DNA of 64,000 nucleotides from Bradyrhizobium nanningense (lineage in GTDB: Bacteria; Pseudomonadota; Alphaproteobacteria; Rhizobiales; Xanthobacteraceae). This document shows positions 56,130 through 63,936 of this stretch, piece after piece (position 1 is the stretch's first letter; the number at the start of each line of letters is the position of its first letter). Location: contig NZ_LBJC01000020.1 of assembly GCF_004114535.1 (NCBI RefSeq), positions 186,001-250,000 of the forward strand, given 5' to 3'. Under the pieces are notes generated by a model. The model made no database searches and was not told the DNA's origin. It was given only the letters and a program-made list of their open reading frames with translations. The translations under genes and the position numbers were made by a program.

Positions 56130-56450
56130 CGCGTCCTCCCAGTCATGTTCGGCTGGCCGGTTGATCCGGCCGAGCAACCGGAGGTTAATGCGGTCCAGCG
56201 CCGGTTGCGAGGGGTGGAATTATTCTCGCGCGATGCCGGGGCCGCAATCCCGTCATATTCGAATGCGTTTGGAGCGGACGCGCTTCGCGTCCGTCTTGCG
56301 CCGTTTGCAAGTCTCGGAAATGTTCCACAGGCTTGCACAAAATTTGCTTGGCGCAGATGCCGGCATGCAACGCATTCGGCCCGGTTCAAGCCATGATTTC
56401 GCGCGGATTGCCACGCAGAAGCCGTCCGGGGGCGATGAACGGAGTTGAGC

Positions 56451-56714
56451 GTGGCTGGCGTCATCGTATTGATCGTATTGCTGGGGATCGCATTCGCGGC
56501 CGGCTATTACACGCGTGAATACATCTCCAACAAACGACGCGCGGAAGCCCGTCGCTGGCGCGAATATACCGAGCCGGATTGGCTCCCCGCCAACGCGCCC
56601 GCCAACACCAACGAGATCGCAAGCGCCATCACGGCGATCCCCGTGGTCAACGGCGAGCTTGGCAAGATGCTGGACCGCTGGGAGACGAGGGCCCGCGCCC
56701 GCCGCGCGGGGTAG
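56451..56714 (+). CDS. Small membrane-anchored hypothetical protein, 87 residues
   Basis: One N-terminal membrane helix (AGVIVLIVLLGIAFAAGYYTREYI, about residues 2-25) is followed by a charged helical region (NKRRAEARRWREYTEPDWLP) and a helical C terminus. GTG 56451 is chosen because GGAG lies six bases upstream; a TTG two codons earlier is an alternative. The codon bias is good. No family is recognised. It may be a single-pass inner-membrane protein with a cytosolic tail. Confidence 0.65.
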   Translation: MAGVIVLIVLLGIAFAAGYYTREYISNKRRAEARRWREYTEPDWLPANAPANTNEIASAITAIPVVNGELGKMLDRWETRARARRAG

Positions 56715-56869
56715 CAATTTTGCGCTGGTGCGACGAAGCCATCCGAAGCCATCCAGAGTCTCTCCGCGGAAGGATTCTGGATTGCTTCCGCCTTCGCCAA
56801 GGCTTCGGCGGAAAAGTCGCTACGCTCGCAATGACGGGCGAGAGAGTACGTGCATCGCACTCCACTCTC

Positions 56870-57026
56870 GTGCCCCGGACGCAAGTGTAGCGGCCCGGCG
56901 ATGCGAAGCATCATCGGGGGTGGTGCGCTGCAGAGCCGGGGGCCGATCTCGCCACGTGCCGTGCTGCCTCCTGGGGTCCCGGACAGCGCTGCAACGCCAG
57001 GGCGTTGCAGCGCCGTCCGGGACACC
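56870..57026. repeat. Dispersed element, CCCCGGACGC...GTCCGGGACACC family (copy 2)
   Basis: Starts GTGCCCCGGACGC and ends CGTCCGGGACACC, like the element after ilvC. It contains a GGCGATGCGAAGCATC unit (also at 33459 and 33646) and an inner hairpin GCTGCAACGCC with GGCGTTGCAGC. Just upstream (56760-56838) lies sequence of a further common type, with a GCTTCCGCC/GGCGGAAAAG inversion. So several repeats are nested here. Confidence 0.8.
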
Positions 57027-57172
57027 AGGCCCCCAACCAGGTCAGCCCCCTTGACCATCTTTTGGCGTTGCAGTTGCTGCCATTTCTCGTCTAGAAACAG
57101 GCGACTGAGCCTCCCGGCAACCAACCGTCAACGGTTTTGACCGAGGATTTCTGGGCTCAAAAGGGTCTGGCA

Positions 57173-57292
57173 ATGCTGATTCGCGGCCAAATCGAGGGGA
57201 TTTCGGGGGAGGTGGCTCTGGCCGCCGCCACGATCCCGGCCGCGCTGCTGCCCACCCTCCTGATTGGCGGGCTTCTTCTTAGCTGCCCCTGA
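57173..57292 (+). CDS. Candidate leader peptide of leuA, 39 residues, Leu-rich
   Basis: An open frame with ATG 57173 (AAGGG at good spacing upstream) encodes MLIRGQIEGISGEVALAAAT followed by IPAALLPTLLIGGLLLSCP. Nine of 39 residues are Leu, with three consecutive CTT codons at 57272-57280. CTT is an infrequent Leu codon in a genome of this GC content. The stop codon lies in the left arm of an 8-bp stem, 115 bases before leuA. By analogy with leuL of enterobacteria, ribosome stalling at the CTT run could regulate leuA. This is inference; the frame is hydrophobic and could also be chance in GC-rich DNA. Confidence 0.55.
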   Translation: MLIRGQIEGISGEVALAAATIPAALLPTLLIGGLLLSCP

Positions 57293-57329
57293 GGGCCGGC
57301 TGGGCGCCATGCGCCTGGGCGCTCAGGGG
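57286..57329 (+). promoter_or_regulatory. Leader stem-loop between the Leu-rich peptide and leuA
   Basis: CCCCTGAG (57286-57293, containing the leader stop TGA) pairs perfectly with CTCAGGGG (57322-57329). Inside, GGCGC (57303-57307) can pair with GCGCC (57311-57315). Alternatively GCGC at 57311-57314 pairs with GCGC at 57319-57322, which would break the outer stem. No T-run follows, so this is not a standard intrinsic terminator. A Rho-dependent or translational control is as likely. Because the left arm overlaps the leader's end, a ribosome finishing the peptide would open it. Confidence 0.5.
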
Positions 57330-57407
57330 TGGGTCGAGATCACCGGACACCTCAAGCGCCAGGAACAGACGGTCTGAACGGCGCAAAAGCTCAAAAGGAA
57401 ATTTGAA

Positions 57408-58970
57408 ATGGCCACCGTGAACAAGTCCGAGAAGGACCGCGTCATCATTTTCGACACCACGCTGCGCGACGGCGAGCAGTGCCCCGGCGCCACCATGACC
57501 TTCGAGGAAAAGCTCGAGGTCGCCGAGCTCCTGGACGATATGGGCGTCGACGTCATCGAGGCCGGCTTCCCGATCACCTCGCAGGGTGACTTCGAAGCGG
57601 TGAGCGAGATCGCCCGCCGCTCCAAGAATTCCGTCATCGCCGGCCTGTCCCGCGCCCATCCGGCCGACATCGACCGCTGCGCCGAAGCGGTGAAGTTTGC
57701 CAAGCGCGGCCGCGTCCACACCGTGATCGCGACCTCGCCGCTGCACATGCGGGTCAAGTTGAACAAGACGCCGGAGCAAGTGCTCGAGACCTCGGTCGCC
57801 ATGGTCGCCCGCGCCCGCAACCAGATCGACGACGTCGAATGGTCGGCCGAGGACGGCACCCGCAGCGAGATGGACTTCCTGTGCCGGATCGTCGAAGCCG
57901 TGATCAAGGCCGGCGCCACCACGGTGAACATCCCCGACACCGTCGGCTACACGGTGCCGGAGGAATACACCCACTTCATGAAGACGCTGATCGAGCGCGT
58001 GCCGAACTCGGACAAGGCGGTGTTCTCCGTGCACTGCCATAACGATCTCGGCATGGCGGTCGCGAACTCGCTGGCCGGCATCATCGGCGGCGCGCGCCAG
58101 GTCGAGTGCACCATCAACGGCATCGGCGAACGCGCCGGCAACGCTGCGCTCGAAGAGATCGTGATGGCGATCAACGTGCGCAATGACAAATTCCCGTACT
58201 GGAACAAGATCGACACCACGCAGCTGACCCGCGCCTCGAAGCTGGTCTCGGCGGCGACCTCGTTCCCGGTCCAGTACAACAAGGCGATCGTCGGCCGGAA
58301 CGCGTTCGCGCATGAGAGCGGCATCCATCAGGACGGCGTGCTGAAGGACGCCTCGACCTACGAGATCATGCGCCCGGAGATGGTCGGCCTGAAGCAGTCC
58401 TCGCTGGTGCTCGGCAAGCATTCCGGCCGCCATGCCTTCGTGCACAAGCTGGAGGAGATGGGCTACAAGCTCGGCCCCAACCAGCTGGAGGATGCGTTCA
58501 CGCGGATGAAGGCTCTGGCCGACCGCAAGAAGGACATCTACGACGAGGACATCGAGGCGCTGGTCGACGAGGAGATGGCGGCGTCCCACGACCGCATCAA
58601 GCTGACCTCGCTGACCGTGATCGCCGGCACCCATGGCCCGCAGCGCGCGACCATGAAGCTCGACGTCGACGGCCAGACCAGGATCGAGGAGGCCGAGGGC
58701 AACGGTCCGGTGGACGCGGTGTTCAACTGCATCAAGCGCTTGGTGCCGCACGAGGCCAAGCTGGAGCTGTACCAGGTCCACGCCGTCACCGAAGGCACCG
58801 ACGCGCAGGCGGAAGTGTCGGTGCGGTTGTCGCAGGATGGCCGCTCGATGACCGCACGCGCGGCGGATCCGGATACGCTGGTGGCCTCCGCCAAGGCCTA
58901 TCTCGGCGCGCTCAACAAGATCGTCATGAAGCGCCAGCGCGACAATGTGACGACGGCCGCGGCGAGCTGA
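57408..58970 (+). CDS. leuA: 2-isopropylmalate synthase
   Basis: LeuA condenses acetyl-CoA with 2-ketoisovalerate, the first committed step to leucine. The 520-residue protein has the family signature VIIFDTTLRDGEQCPGATM near the N terminus, AEDGTRSEMDFLCRIVEAVIKAGATTVNIPDTVGYTVPEEY, the metal motif SVHCHNDLGMAVANSLAG, and AFAHESGIHQDGVLK. The C-terminal regulatory domain (about residues 390-515) that carries leucine feedback inhibition is present. The ATG has an AAAGGAAATTTGAA site. It stands alone, with its own leader region upstream. Confidence 0.96.
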   Translation: MATVNKSEKDRVIIFDTTLRDGEQCPGATMTFEEKLEVAELLDDMGVDVIEAGFPITSQGDFEAVSEIARRSKNSVIAGLSRAHPADIDRCAEAVKFAKRGRVHTVIATSPLHMRVKLNKTPEQVLETSVAMVARARNQIDDVEWSAEDGTRSEMDFLCRIVEAVIKAGATTVNIPDTVGYTVPEEYTHFMKTLIERVPNSDKAVFSVHCHNDLGMAVANSLAGIIGGARQVECTINGIGERAGNAALEEIVMAINVRNDKFPYWNKIDTTQLTRASKLVSAATSFPVQYNKAIVGRNAFAHESGIHQDGVLKDASTYEIMRPEMVGLKQSSLVLGKHSGRHAFVHKLEEMGYKLGPNQLEDAFTRMKALADRKKDIYDEDIEALVDEEMAASHDRIKLTSLTVIAGTHGPQRATMKLDVDGQTRIEEAEGNGPVDAVFNCIKRLVPHEAKLELYQVHAVTEGTDAQAEVSVRLSQDGRSMTARAADPDTLVASAKAYLGALNKIVMKRQRDNVTTAAAS

Positions 58971-58995
58971 AGAAACGAAGTTGGGAGTTATTGCA

Positions 58996-59143
58996 CCTCT
59001 CCCGCTCTTGTCCGCCGAAGCCTTGGCGAAGGGGGATGCGGGAGAGGTCGGCGCATAGCGCCGGGTGAGGGCTCTCTCCTCCGAGGGATTGTCCCGTTGT
59101 GGAGACACCCTCTCCCCAACCCTCTCCCGCAAGCGGGAGAGGG
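58996..59143. repeat. Dispersed repeat, CCTCTCCCGC...GCGGGAGAGG family (copy 4)
   Basis: ACCTCTCCCGCTCTTGTCC at the left end and CCCTCTCCCGCAAGCGGGAG at the right end, with GGATGCGGGAGAGGTC and GGGTGAGGGC between. The CCTCTCCCGCAAGCGGGAGAGG hairpin is shared with 20870-20994. The element lies between leuA and dctP, 25 bases after the leuA stop, and may end its transcription. Confidence 0.85.
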
Positions 59144-59290
59144 AGCGCAGCCGTGCGTGCGGCATCCACCATGAATACCTGCCCTGCTAACGGCCAATAG
59201 CAGCGAAGGCCGGCGGCCTGTATTGATGCTGCCGGCATGAGGATTGGCTGCCCGCACGCCGGGCGGCCCAAATAGCAACAGGGAGAGAAT

Positions 59291-60295
59291 ATGCGCACCT
59301 TCGCGATCGCCGCGTCCATCGCGGCATTGGCACTTGGCTTGACCGGGCCGGCGTCGGCGCAATCACCGATCATCATCAAGTTCAGCCACGTCGTCGCCAC
59401 CGACACGCCGAAGGGCAAGGGAGCGGAGAAGTTCAAGGAGCTGGCCGAGAAATACACCGGCGGCAAAGTCAAGGTCGAGGTCTACCCGAACTCGACGCTG
59501 TACAAGGACAAGGAAGAGCTCGAAGCGCTTCAGCTCGGCAGCGTGCAGATGCTGGCGCCGTCCAACTCCAAGTTCGGACCGCTCGGCATCCGCGAGTTCG
59601 AGGTGTTTGATCTGCCCTACATCCTGCCCGACCTGAAGACGCTGCGGAAGGTGACGGAAGGGCCGCTCGGCGCAAGGCTGCTCAAGCTGCTGGATGCCAA
59701 GGGCATCACCGGCCTTGCCTATTGGGACAACGGCTTCAAGCAGATGAGCGCCAACAAGAAGCTGGTCACGCCCGCCGACTATCAGGGCGTCAAGTTCCGC
59801 ATCCAATCCTCGCGCGTGCTGCAGGCCCAGTTCAAGGCGCTCGGCTCGCTGCCCCAGGTGATGGCGTTCTCGGAAGTCTACCAGGCGCTGCAGACCGGCG
59901 TGGTCGACGGCCAGGAGAACACCTGGTCGAACATCTATACCCAGAAGATGCACGAGGTGCAGAAGTACATCACCGAGACCAATCACGGCTACATCGGCTA
60001 CGTCGTGATCGTGAACAAGAAGTTCTGGGACGATCTGCCGGCCGACATCCGCGACCAGCTCACCAAGGCGATGAAGGAAGCGACCGAATTCGGCAACGCG
60101 CAGTCGCAGAAGGAGAACGACGACGCGCTGGCCGAGATCAAGAAGAGCGGCAAGAGCGAGATCATCAAGCTCACGCCGGAGCAGAACGAGGCGATGCGCA
60201 AGGCGATGGAGCCGGTCTACAAGGATGCCGCGAGCCGCGTCGGCCAACCGCTGATCGACGAATTCCTCAAGGAATCCAAGAGTACGACGAACTGA
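59291..60295 (+). CDS. TRAP transporter substrate-binding protein (DctP-like), no membrane subunits adjacent
   Basis: A 334-residue periplasmic protein with signal peptide MRTFAIAASIAALALGLTGPASAQ. Family motifs: IKFSHVVATDTPKGKGAEKFKELAEKYTGGKVKVEVYPNSTLYKDKEELEALQLGSVQML, YWDNGFKQMSANKKLVTPADYQGVKFRIQSS and EVYQALQTGVVDGQENTWSNIYTQKMHEVQKYITETNHGYIGYVV. The conserved Arg (in FRIQSS) would bind a carboxylate. DctQ and DctM genes are not found within the window. A terminator follows 23 bases after the stop, so it is monocistronic. Good GGGAGAG site. Confidence 0.93.
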   Translation: MRTFAIAASIAALALGLTGPASAQSPIIIKFSHVVATDTPKGKGAEKFKELAEKYTGGKVKVEVYPNSTLYKDKEELEALQLGSVQMLAPSNSKFGPLGIREFEVFDLPYILPDLKTLRKVTEGPLGARLLKLLDAKGITGLAYWDNGFKQMSANKKLVTPADYQGVKFRIQSSRVLQAQFKALGSLPQVMAFSEVYQALQTGVVDGQENTWSNIYTQKMHEVQKYITETNHGYIGYVVIVNKKFWDDLPADIRDQLTKAMKEATEFGNAQSQKENDDALAEIKKSGKSEIIKLTPEQNEAMRKAMEPVYKDAASRVGQPLIDEFLKESKSTTN

Positions 60296-60317
60296 TCCAT
60301 CCGAACGACGAACGAAG

Positions 60318-60349
60318 GGCCTCCGTGCGATCTGCACGGAGGCCTTTTT
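60318..60349 (+). terminator. Intrinsic terminator of the DctP-like gene
   Basis: GGCCTCCGTGC (60318-60328), loop GATCT, GCACGGAGGCC (60334-60344), then TTTTT. An eleven-base perfect stem with a T-run, the strongest terminator in the window. Confidence 0.95.
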
Positions 60350-60491
60350 GTTGCGAATGATTTCCGGATTGCGGCTGGAGGTAAAATCGGTCGTTACATC
60401 TTGGTAAGGACGCGCTCCCTGTCCAAGTTGTAAGTTGCGCCTCAGCCGCACCGCGCCCATCTTCATGGACGTCCTTCCAGAGGAGGTTCGG

Positions 60492-61076
60492 ATGAGGAAA
60501 TTCACCATCGCCGCCATCGCCGTGCTCAGCATAGCCGGCTCGGGCGCGGTCTACGCCCAATATCATCACCCGTGGATGGAGCACATCCGCCACATGCGCA
60601 TGAACCCGGAGGACCGCGCCGCCCTCGTCGACGCGCGGATCGCCGCCGTCCATGCCGGGCTGAAGCTCAATGCCGAGCAGGAGAAGCTGTGGCCGCCGGT
60701 CGAGGCCGCCGTGCGGGACTTCGCCAAGCTGCGCATCGACCGCGCCAATGCACGGATGAATGCCGGTCCCGGTGACGCCGACAAGCCGGACGACCCGGTT
60801 GCCCGCCTGCGCCAGCGCGCCGACGACATGGGCGCGACCTCGGCGGCTCTAAAGAAGATCGCCGATGCCGCCGATCCGCTCTACAAGACCCTGGACGAGG
60901 GCCAGAAGCGGCGCCTCGCGGTGCTGACCCGCCACCGCGGCCCGTTCGGCGGCGGCGAGGACGGCCCGCCCCACCACTTCATGGAGGGCGGCATGGGCCG
61001 CATGATGGAGCACTTCCACCACGACCGTTTCGACCGTGATGGCGGCGAGGGACGAGACCGCGAGGGCCGGCTCTGA
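60492..61076 (+). CDS. LTXXQ/Spy-type periplasmic protein
   Basis: A 194-residue protein. After a signal peptide (MRKFTIAAIAVLSIAGSGAVYAQ) comes a helical domain with MNPEDRAALVDARIAAVHAGLKLNAEQEKLWPPVEAAVRDFAKLRIDRAN. KLNAEQEKLW and the later YKTLDEGQKRRLAVL match the LTxxQ motifs of the Spy/CpxP family in relaxed form. The C terminus is His/Gly/Met-rich (GPPHHFMEGGMGRMMEHFHHDRFDRDGG), possibly metal-binding. Family members act as periplasmic chaperones or metal/stress sensors. The ATG at 60492 follows AGAGGAGGTTCGG. A terminator lies shortly after. Confidence 0.82.
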   Translation: MRKFTIAAIAVLSIAGSGAVYAQYHHPWMEHIRHMRMNPEDRAALVDARIAAVHAGLKLNAEQEKLWPPVEAAVRDFAKLRIDRANARMNAGPGDADKPDDPVARLRQRADDMGATSAALKKIADAADPLYKTLDEGQKRRLAVLTRHRGPFGGGEDGPPHHFMEGGMGRMMEHFHHDRFDRDGGEGRDREGRL

Positions 61077-61122
61077 ACAAAGCGGGTTTTTGCGGGGATC
61101 AACCCCTGGATTGACCTTGGCG

Positions 61123-61148
61123 AAGCCGCTGGAATCCAGCGGCTTTTC
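61123..61148 (+). terminator. Intrinsic terminator
   Basis: AAGCCGCTGG (61123-61132), loop AAT, CCAGCGGCTTTT (61136-61147). A ten-base perfect stem with a short T-run, 47 bases after the LTXXQ gene. Confidence 0.85.
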
Positions 61149-61245
61149 GCTTTTGGGGGACTGTGGAAAAACCTTCACCGCATCGCTTGCCAGACCCGGA
61201 TCGCTTTGCTAAACGACCGGCCTCGCAAGGCATTGACCGCCTTTC

Positions 61246-61321
<76 letters not shown>

Positions 61322-61550
61322 CTCTCAAGAGATTGGCCCACAAGGGCTTTTTTCATTTCTGCGGATAGAACAAAATGTGGCCGTGCGACGCTTTTTGTGG
61401 TCGCACGTCGCACGCCGTGCGACGAGTCTGTATCGTTCTCTGAATGTTCTTTGTGGCACTTTGTAGGAGACGGTTGCAACCGGCGAGGGTATCACCGACA
61501 TAAACAGAGCACACGGGCTGTCGCCGAACGAGGTTCGGCCGGTCCCGCAG

Positions 61551-63077
61551 TCAGCCCTTCATCCCTTCCTTGCGTACCTGCAATTCGAGCCGGTCGATGC
61601 CGGCGTCGGCGCGATCGGCATTTCGGGCGCGGTAATGCTTCACGATGGTTTGCGCGCTTCGATACGAGTGCCCGGTGATGTCGCAGATGGTCAGCAGGTC
61701 GCAGCCGGCGCGATCAAGCAGCATCACACAAGTATCGCGCAGGTCCTGGTCGTGTTTCTGGTCGAGTTCGCCGGCCACATTGACAAACATTAGCGACGGG
61801 CAGGGCTTCAGGCGCCACGCCGCCGTCTCCCCATTGCTGTCGCGCGTTGCCTGCGCATCCAGCCATCGCGCCAATGCACCCGCGCGCTGATCGACCGCGC
61901 GGGCCCGTTTCGCTTTGTTTTCTGAATCGAGTGAGAAAGGCGCGAACAGTGTGTCGACGGTATTGATCAGTTCGGAGGTCAGCCGCTCAGCGCGGACGAC
62001 CGCCTGACGCGCGGTATGACTTGCGAGAAAGCCGAAGACGGCGACGGCCCGCGCGGTTGATACCCAATGGCGATAGGTGCTCTCGTCATATGGCTCGCCA
62101 TTGTCCTCGTTGATGACAAGTTCGAGCGGTACTGTCTCAAGCTGAAGCCGCAGCTTGAGCGCCTTTATCCTGGCGCGCGAAGCGCTTAGCCTTGCGCTAA
62201 GTTGTGGCGCCTCCTTGATGTCGACGAGTTCGCCAGTCTTGCTTTGCCGGAACGCGTGCCGTCCCTCGACGTCACCCTCGTCACGCATGATCAGACGATC
62301 GGTCTGGCGCTGCCCGGTGAACAGGGCAAGATAGAAGCTGTCACCAATCGAAGGCCGTTCGATTGCATCGGCTGCAGCCACCCATGCCGAAAATTCTCGC
62401 ATCGCTACCAGCACGATCCGGCCGTCCGGATGATCGAACTCCATGCCCTCTCGCGGGTTTGGTCCGAGGCGCCACAGGATGCTTTCCTGACCCCAAGTGA
62501 ACGCGGCAGACAGCGTCGCGATCATCGACAGCGCCATGTGATGCCCGCGCACTGATTTCGCATAGTTATAGAACGCGCGGAACTCCGGCTTGCCAATCGA
62601 AGATGGCGTCGCGGTCGCGATCGCCTCGAGCTCTCGCGCGGGCTCCGCCAGGCCGAGCAGTCGGGCGGCTCGGATCTCCGCACGCATCCGTGCAGCAGCC
62701 TCGCGCGTCTGCGGTCGATACAGGATGGCGGAGATGCACTTCCGGTAGGATGATTGCGAGGCGGCCGACAATGCCTTGAACTCAGCCGATTTGCTCCAGT
62801 CGTCTAGAAGATCTCCAATTGTGGTACGCTTCCTTACAGTTATCTTTTTGGGCAGTTTGCCGGCGCGCCGCGCCGCATCGATTTCCGATCTTCGTCTATC
62901 TGAAAAGTCAGAGGCCTCCTGGAGATTGAACCATGCACCGACCGGATGGCCTTTTTCATCGTGGGGCGGATGGCGCAAGTCGGAATCGAGGAAGCCAAGT
63001 GCTCTGGCGTAAGCGCCATGCGATGAACGCGGGCGACCGTCACGCCACTTCACGTACGGAAATTTCGGATCCGCCAT
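61551..63077 (-). CDS. Tyrosine recombinase (integrase) of a tRNA-inserted element
   Basis: A 508-residue phage-type integrase. The N-terminal part (about 85-200) is an SAM-like core-binding domain. Catalytic residues can be placed as Arg257 (LFTGQRQTDRL), Lys280 (RQSKTGE), Arg447 in KHDQDLRDTCVMLLDRAGC, the GHS of ITGHS (469-471) and nucleophile Tyr482 in VKHYRA. The first His of the HxxR motif is Gln here. A stretch of about 90 residues (345-435) lies between the Lys and second Arg boxes, longer than in common integrases. It reads towards tRNA-Lys(CTT) on its left, the usual layout for island or prophage integrases. Confidence 0.88.
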   Translation of the reverse strand: MADPKFPYVKWRDGRPRSSHGAYARALGFLDSDLRHPPHDEKGHPVGAWFNLQEASDFSDRRRSEIDAARRAGKLPKKITVRKRTTIGDLLDDWSKSAEFKALSAASQSSYRKCISAILYRPQTREAAARMRAEIRAARLLGLAEPARELEAIATATPSSIGKPEFRAFYNYAKSVRGHHMALSMIATLSAAFTWGQESILWRLGPNPREGMEFDHPDGRIVLVAMREFSAWVAAADAIERPSIGDSFYLALFTGQRQTDRLIMRDEGDVEGRHAFRQSKTGELVDIKEAPQLSARLSASRARIKALKLRLQLETVPLELVINEDNGEPYDESTYRHWVSTARAVAVFGFLASHTARQAVVRAERLTSELINTVDTLFAPFSLDSENKAKRARAVDQRAGALARWLDAQATRDSNGETAAWRLKPCPSLMFVNVAGELDQKHDQDLRDTCVMLLDRAGCDLLTICDITGHSYRSAQTIVKHYRARNADRADAGIDRLELQVRKEGMKG

Positions 63078-63136
63078 AGCAAACCTTGGTGCCGAAGTAA
63101 GAAAGCACCTATTGGACTCTGGGGCGATCTACGATG

Positions 63137-63424
63137 TCAAGCGCGATGATTGCCATAGGCCGTTCTCAGCCGCTCGCGATGTTCTGCATCGGTTGCTGCT
63201 GGTGGTGGCACGAATGTGTCATTGGCGATCGTCTTTGGACGCATGGGGTGATGTCGGGTCAGCCAGGCGTCGAAGCCCGTGCGCTCCCATTTGAGCGGCC
63301 CCCGCGCGCTGATCGGCGCTGGCAAGCCGTCGCGCTCGTGTCGGATCTGACGCGTGCGATAGAAAGTGTCCAGCGAAATGCCCATCGCTTTTGCGACTTC
63401 AATTGAAGAATAGGGCGGCTCCAT
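63137..63424 (-). CDS. AlpA/excisionase-like DNA-binding protein
   Basis: A 95-residue protein from ATG 63424. Its N-terminal half is a winged helix-turn-helix: PPYSSIEVAKAMGISLDTFYRTRQIRHERDGLPAPISARGPLKWERTGFDAWL. This fits the AlpA/Xis layout (helix-turn-helix followed by a wing ending in W and a recognition of the G-x-x-x-W-x-x-x-x-x-x-WL pattern). It lies 59 bases upstream of the integrase gene on the same strand, so the two probably form one operon controlling excision. An ATG at 63457 would extend it by 11 residues; neither start has a strong ribosome site. Confidence 0.7.
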   Translation of the reverse strand: MEPPYSSIEVAKAMGISLDTFYRTRQIRHERDGLPAPISARGPLKWERTGFDAWLTRHHPMRPKTIANDTFVPPPAATDAEHRERLRTAYGNHRA

Positions 63425-63936
63425 GGTCTGTGCGCTATTTGGCGAGCGCAGCTGCATAAGTCCGCAACGCCGCGTCACTTTTTTCTCCGTTGAACGATTT
63501 CGATGCAACATGGAAGCAGACAAGAACGAACATGAAAAGCGTGCCCTCCTAATCGTAGCGAATTCGGCTAATTTCGCGTGCAAAATAGGATGCAAGGGTC
63601 CTCTCGCGTCGCGTCTTCACGCACCGTGCTGAGGGAGAACATTCATGGGAGGAGCCCAAAGACCGCCGATGCGATTGCAAACCGGATAGATGGGGCTTCT
63701 CAGTCGCGGAGTTTATCGTTCCGTGCGGTGATGCATTCCCAACAAAAATCAATTATCGGGCGGCACGAATTGAAACAGGCATTCTTATTTCGTCTGCATG
63801 GTTGACGCTGGTCGGCTACTCAACAATGTTGAAGTGCCATGACGGGTTCATGGCTACCGAAAATTGAGAGGAGCGCGATGACGTTTTTGAGCTTCCGGTG
63901 CACCTCCACTCGAATCACATGTGCCGCGTGATGACG
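63425..63936. other. 512-base gene-poor stretch inside the putative element
   Basis: This stretch has visibly lower GC than the chromosome to the left, and no frame has convincing codon bias. It probably holds the promoter of the excisionase/integrase operon. No repeat of the tRNA 3' end is found here, so the other attachment site must lie beyond the window. Confidence 0.55.

Noticed and set aside
63578..63805. 75-codon plus-strand frame in the element
   Set aside because: No ribosome site, poor codon bias and low-complexity Ser/Arg content; it looks like chance.
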